A DNA stretch of 8,594 nt from Methanobacteriota archaeon (GTDB lineage: Archaea > Thermoplasmatota > Poseidoniia > Poseidoniales > Poseidoniaceae), in NCBI GenBank assembly GCA_002697705.1, contig NZXL01000058.1, positions 13,392 through 21,985 of the forward strand. The letters run 5' to 3'. The notes below the pieces were generated by a model. It had not been told where the DNA came from. It saw only the letters and a program-made list of their open reading frames with translations, and did no database searches. Of the stretch, positions 5,143 through 8,594 are shown one piece after another (positions within the stretch are counted from its first letter, which is position 1; each line of letters opens with the position of its first letter). Both the position numbers and the translations under genes were made by a program.

Positions 5143-7824
5143 ATGCAGTTCGACGGTAAACTGGGTATAATCAGTGGGCGTTACCACTCTGTCGATGCCT
5201 CCAAAGGTGGTGCTGACCACAAGACCATCCTCGAAGTATTCGCACGATGCGAAGATGGGCGCTCGGCCTGTTTACTAGTTTCAGGCATGTCGCCAACCTT
5301 TGAGATAACCCCTCTAAGTGCTTGGAAAGAAGGCCAAGAACTCCCTCAATTATTTCTTGATAAATTAAAGCGTCTTGAGGCCAATGAAGATATTCGCTCA
5401 ATCAGTGGCCCTGAGATGAAACTCACCGACCTTGGGATGCGACCAATTTGGCAAGTAACCGCTCGCCAACCATTTGTTGTACCAGGTCTTAGAAAGGCAC
5501 TTGTCAAACAATCATGGCAGATATTTGCCGGCGATATACCATTTTTGAATCGCCTTTTCCTCGACAATGATCTAAGCATGCACATCCATGCCAAAGGCGA
5601 AATCATCGATTCAAGAGATATAATTGAAAATGATGAAGAGCAGAGATTGAAAGTACTCAAGGCTGGCGGAGCGGGAAGATATTCTGTTGACATCACAGTA
5701 TCTTGTGATGTTAGTGATTTATCAGATTGTGAACCCTTCCAAGTACCATTCAAAGTATTCTCTTTTGACCTTGAAACCAGTATTGAGCATGAAAAAGTCC
5801 TGTGTGCGGCCGCATGGATTGAAGATATGTCAAATGGAACTCGGCAAGAATTCTCGTTTGAAGGTGAAGAGACTTACATCATGGAACAATTGACTCTCGT
5901 AGTTAGAGGGCAAGACCCAGATGTAATTACGGGATATAATATCGATAATTTTGATTTACCCAAACTCAATGATAGGATGGATGTTCAAGCAAAAAGATCA
6001 GACTGGCGCAAACGTGCAGCATTATTTGGTTGGGGTAGAGTCGAGCAATCAGAGGCAGAAAACAAAAGAACGCGTACAGGATTAATTCCACGCAGACAAA
6101 GTAATCGGGCATGGAATGTTGCGGGCCGCAGTATTGTAGATGCTTGGTGGCAAGCAAGAATGACCCTCAGGCCACAAAGAGAAACCCTTTCTTATGTCTC
6201 CAAGTTACTATTTCCAGATGATGAGGAGAGACATAAAATGGATGTTGATGCTTCTAAGATGGACCAAGAATGGGCAGATAGGCCCGATGTTGTAATGGAG
6301 TATTGTATTAGGGATGCAGCATTACCTCTAGATATTCTAAATCAATTACAGGTCGTAAGACGTAAAGAAGCGGTAGCAGCAGTTGCTAAGGTGTCATTTG
6401 ATACTGCAGCAAATGGAAGTAGTAGCCAACTTGTTGATTCTCTAATAATTAGATTGGCAGATAGAGAGATGGTCGCTGTACCCTTGACTGGTTCTGCTGA
6501 AGCCAAAGAGGGGCAAATCACAGGCGGATATGTTCACGATGTGGATGCAGGCCTCCATCCATGGATTGCAGTTTTAGATTTCAAAAGTATGTATCCTTCT
6601 ATTATGATTGGCAATAATATCTGCTATACAACAAGAATAGACCCAGTTCAATCTGACCAACCAGCCGAAGATGAACCGGTTTATACAGCCCCAACAGGCG
6701 CTCGTTTCCGCCACCAAAGTGTCCGTAAAGGCCTTGTTCCAACCCTTCTTGAAAACTTGATGTCTCAAAGAGATGTCCACAAAGCATCGCTAAAAGTTGC
6801 TAAAGAGCAAAGTGATTCAGCCGGAATAATGTTCCATGATTCAATGCAATATGCGGTAAAAATTCTAATGAATACATTCTATGGAGTATTTGCGAGTGGC
6901 TTTTATCGTTTCACTCATCGTGACCTCGGCTCATCAATTACAGCTTGGGCTAGATTCAATATTAAGGACATTATATCTCAATTAGAACAAGAAGGTCATC
7001 ATGTAGTTTACTCAGATACAGATTCCATTTTCGTCCGCTCACCCGTGCCCGAAGGCTCCCCTTCAACAATAAAACAAGAAGAAATAGTTGCTGCCGAACA
7101 AGGTGATGATGAGGCACAAAAACAAGTAGATGCTTGGAATAAAGCTAAACAAAGCATGCTTGATTTCGGACTTGAGATCGCCGAACGATATAGTAAAGAT
7201 TCAGCGATTTTAGAATATGAAAAGGGTCTTTCTGTATTCTTTAGTCACGGAGCTAAGAAGCGTTATGTCGGGCAAGTCGTCTGGCCAAATGAAGAGATGC
7301 TCATTCGTGGATATGAGACTCAAAGAACAGACTCATTCTCTTATTTGACTAACACAATGAAGCAAATGTTTACGTTTGCTCTAGCCGATGAAGGTGAGGA
7401 ATTAGTCAAGTGTGCTCTTGATAGAGTCAAAGCGCTCAAAGACAACAAAGTCGATGCAACAGAATTGATCCTTGCTAAATCATGTAAAGGGAGAGTCAAT
7501 AAAGACGGCACTGTAGATTTTAGTAAAAATTATGCCAAACCCGACAGTATGGCGCAAGTAAGAGTTGCTAAGGCGAGAATCGCTCTTGGCCTTGGATTTA
7601 CTTCAGGGATGAAAGTATCTTATGTTGTAACCGATGCTTCAGTTAGTCCAATGACTGTAAAACCATGGCTGGAAACAGAGGAAGGCGGAGGAATAACAGG
7701 CTATGATGGGCGGTTTTATGCTGAAAGGTTAGCAGCAGCACTTGGAAGAATAACCGAGGCTTTCGGCTGGAATGCCAAAGAATTGATTGCTGGGAATAAG
7801 CAAACTTCGTTATTTTCCTTCTAA
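5143..7824 (+). CDS. polB: DNA polymerase, family B, with 3'-5' exonuclease domain
   Basis: The 893-residue product is a complete replicative-type B polymerase. The exonuclease motifs are Exo I FDLET with D209 and E211, Exo II GYNIDNFD with N266 and D268, and Exo III YCIRD with Y387 and D391. The polymerase motifs are A, DFKSMYPS (479-486, catalytic D479); B, KILMNTFYG (573-581); C, YSDTDS (623-628, D625 and D627); and the KKRY element at 705-708. All catalytic residues are present, so proofreading and synthesis should both work. The N-terminal 200 residues fit the archaeal N-terminal domain. The protein ends in QTSLFSF, which resembles a PCNA-interacting peptide. There is no intein: the frame is continuous at motifs A and C, the usual insertion points. 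ATG 5143 is chosen over TTG 5131, which lies four codons upstream in frame. No Shine-Dalgarno is seen; AAAATAC at 5091-5097 could be a promoter element, or the gene is read from the upstream membrane-protein transcript. Confidence 0.96.
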   Translation: MQFDGKLGIISGRYHSVDASKGGADHKTILEVFARCEDGRSACLLVSGMSPTFEITPLSAWKEGQELPQLFLDKLKRLEANEDIRSISGPEMKLTDLGMRPIWQVTARQPFVVPGLRKALVKQSWQIFAGDIPFLNRLFLDNDLSMHIHAKGEIIDSRDIIENDEEQRLKVLKAGGAGRYSVDITVSCDVSDLSDCEPFQVPFKVFSFDLETSIEHEKVLCAAAWIEDMSNGTRQEFSFEGEETYIMEQLTLVVRGQDPDVITGYNIDNFDLPKLNDRMDVQAKRSDWRKRAALFGWGRVEQSEAENKRTRTGLIPRRQSNRAWNVAGRSIVDAWWQARMTLRPQRETLSYVSKLLFPDDEERHKMDVDASKMDQEWADRPDVVMEYCIRDAALPLDILNQLQVVRRKEAVAAVAKVSFDTAANGSSSQLVDSLIIRLADREMVAVPLTGSAEAKEGQITGGYVHDVDAGLHPWIAVLDFKSMYPSIMIGNNICYTTRIDPVQSDQPAEDEPVYTAPTGARFRHQSVRKGLVPTLLENLMSQRDVHKASLKVAKEQSDSAGIMFHDSMQYAVKILMNTFYGVFASGFYRFTHRDLGSSITAWARFNIKDIISQLEQEGHHVVYSDTDSIFVRSPVPEGSPSTIKQEEIVAAEQGDDEAQKQVDAWNKAKQSMLDFGLEIAERYSKDSAILEYEKGLSVFFSHGAKKRYVGQVVWPNEEMLIRGYETQRTDSFSYLTNTMKQMFTFALADEGEELVKCALDRVKALKDNKVDATELILAKSCKGRVNKDGTVDFSKNYAKPDSMAQVRVAKARIALGLGFTSGMKVSYVVTDASVSPMTVKPWLETEEGGGITGYDGRFYAERLAAALGRITEAFGWNAKELIAGNKQTSLFSF

Positions 7825-7851
7825 ATTGACCCATTTGACGGGAGTATTTTT
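7825..7851 (+). terminator. Possible terminator after polB
   Basis: A weak CCC/GGG inverted pair (about 7830-7842) is followed by TATTTTTG at 7845-7852. Archaeal termination often needs only a T-run, so this could end the polB transcript. The stem is only three base pairs, so the call is weak. Confidence 0.3.
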
Positions 7852-7860
7852 GATATATGC
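7852..7860 (+). promoter_or_regulatory. TATA-like box of the lipoprotein gene
   Basis: GATATATGC lies about 22 bases before ATG 7878. With usual archaeal spacing, transcription would start at or next to the ATG, giving a leaderless mRNA. The absence of any Shine-Dalgarno before this ATG agrees with that. Confidence 0.5.
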
Positions 7861-7877
7861 TATGTACACCCGCTACC

Positions 7878-8594
7878 ATGAAGTCGCAAGTTAAGCCAAT
7901 TCTAGTGGTCTTGATAATGGTGTCAATAAGCCTTGCTGGTTGCATTACTGGAGATTCAGGAGATGACAATGTTCCTGTTACTGCAGTCTTTTCATATTCA
8001 CCTACAAGTAATATTAGAACTGGCGACAGTGTCGAATTAGACGCATCAGCCTCACTACCTCAAGATGGCTCTCTAACCTATAGTTGGGATTGTGATGGCG
8101 ACGGTGCTGCTGATGAAACTGGTCAAAAGACCGATTGTTCATGGGAAGTCGAAGGCACATACAGTGTCACACTGACTGTGGCATCTGGTGGGATAAGCAA
8201 TTCACAAACCAAAGACATAACAGTTACAGAGGCGCCAGTAGGAACTCCAACAGCAGAGATCACTCAATATGCAGATGAAGAAGATTGTCTATACGATGAT
8301 ATTGATGAAACAAAAAACATCTTGGTTTGGATTTGTGCTATGGATAAATCGGATTCAGACCGCGAAGTCACTGAAACAACAACCGTACAACTCGATGGTT
8401 CTGATTCAGAGTCTGGCGGAGATAGTGAGTATATTTCAACCTGGAATTGGGATATAAATCTTGAATATGACTCTGACGGTGATGGAAATTTGGAGAATGA
8501 TGCTGACTTGACAGGTGAAAGTGTTGAATGGAAAGATGTAGCACCTGGTGAATACGAAGTCAATCTTTCAGTAACAAATAGCGCAGGTAAGATA
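7878..8594 (+). CDS. PKD-domain surface lipoprotein, partial (3' end beyond right edge)
   Basis: The frame is open from ATG 7878 to the window edge (239 codons). The N-terminus is a lipoprotein signal: K2 and K6, a hydrophobic stretch (PILVVLIMVSIS), and the lipobox SLAGC with the lipid-bearing C22, followed by an acidic linker. The mature protein is therefore expected outside the cell, anchored to the membrane. Residues about 33-116 form a PKD-type beta-sandwich: the core LTYSWDCDGDG (66-76) and EGTYSVTLTV (92-101) match the usual WDFGDG...GTYTVTLTV pattern. A second, longer PKD-like unit starts near 124 and has YISTWNWDI (185-193), YDSDGDGN (197-204) and GEYEVNLSVTN (224-234). Both contain DGDG stretches of the calcium-binding kind. 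Cysteine pairs C72/C87 and C137/C153 could form disulfides. The composition is strongly acidic. The role is unknown; such domains usually serve adhesion or binding to polysaccharide or protein. It is probably transcribed separately from polB. Confidence 0.88.
   Translation, partial: MKSQVKPILVVLIMVSISLAGCITGDSGDDNVPVTAVFSYSPTSNIRTGDSVELDASASLPQDGSLTYSWDCDGDGAADETGQKTDCSWEVEGTYSVTLTVASGGISNSQTKDITVTEAPVGTPTAEITQYADEEDCLYDDIDETKNILVWICAMDKSDSDREVTETTTVQLDGSDSESGGDSEYISTWNWDINLEYDSDGDGNLENDADLTGESVEWKDVAPGEYEVNLSVTNSAGKI

Noticed and set aside
4785..5159. Open frame on the plus strand overlapping the membrane-protein gene
   Set aside because: It overlaps a better-supported gene in another frame and gives an unlikely protein; it also runs over the polB start.
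7009..7026. YSDTDS instead of YGDTDS in polymerase motif C as a sign of inactivity
   Set aside because: The two catalytic aspartates are present, and the second position varies among active family B polymerases.
5143..7824. Possible intein in PolB
   Set aside because: Motifs A, B and C are uninterrupted and the length (893 aa) is normal for an archaeal B polymerase without an intein.
8264..8563. Serine-rich open frame on the minus strand
   Set aside because: It is the antisense shadow of the acidic PKD lipoprotein, whose Asp/Glu/Ser codons leave the opposite strand open.
1..8594. tRNA, rRNA, CRISPR array, insertion sequence or attachment site
   Set aside because: The gaps between genes are all under about 120 bases, and none shows cloverleaf structure, spaced repeats or transposase coding.

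Overview
The window looks like a piece of an archaeal chromosome with moderate A+T content, most likely from a marine planktonic euryarchaeote of the Poseidoniales (Marine Group II) type. The archaeal assignment is firm. It carries ribosomal protein S8e, SRP19, an MCT-1-like PUA protein and a family B DNA polymerase with a C-terminal PCNA-binding peptide, and has TATA-like boxes about 25-35 bases before several start codons. The group assignment is an inference from the gene mix, especially the PKD-type surface lipoprotein and the AT-rich composition. No mobile element, CRISPR array, tRNA, rRNA or phage gene was found.

Layout: (1) 1-618, minus, the 5' part of a PIN-domain nuclease gene cut by the left edge; (2) 725-1126, plus, a 133-residue protein of unknown family; (3) 1127-1636, minus, a PUA RNA-binding protein of the MCT-1/Tma20 type; (4) 1714-2322, plus, a fumarylacetoacetate hydrolase (FAH) family enzyme; (5) 2378-2758 and 2804-3259, plus, ribosomal protein S8e and SRP19; (6) 3260-4279, minus, a branched-chain amino acid aminotransferase; (7) 4399-5091, plus, a seven-span membrane protein of unknown function; (8) 5143-7824, plus, DNA polymerase B; (9) 7878-8594, plus, the 5' part of a PKD-domain lipoprotein gene cut by the right edge.

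The region is very compact. Two convergent gene pairs meet with no base between their stop codons (1126/1127 and 3259/3260). The longest non-coding stretch is about 120 bases, so no gene-free stretch exceeds 300 bases. Divergent pairs share short promoter regions at 619-724, 1637-1713 and 4280-4398. Start signals are mixed: S8e and SRP19 have clear Shine-Dalgarno sequences, while the membrane protein and lipoprotein genes look leaderless or nearly so.

Functionally this is mostly core information processing (translation, protein targeting, replication) mixed with two metabolic genes and two envelope genes. I see no convincing new multi-gene system. The best leads are the unknown 133-residue protein, the PIN protein with a long non-zinc C-terminal part, the unusual basic tail on SRP19, the membrane protein next to polB, and the cysteine-paired PKD lipoprotein.
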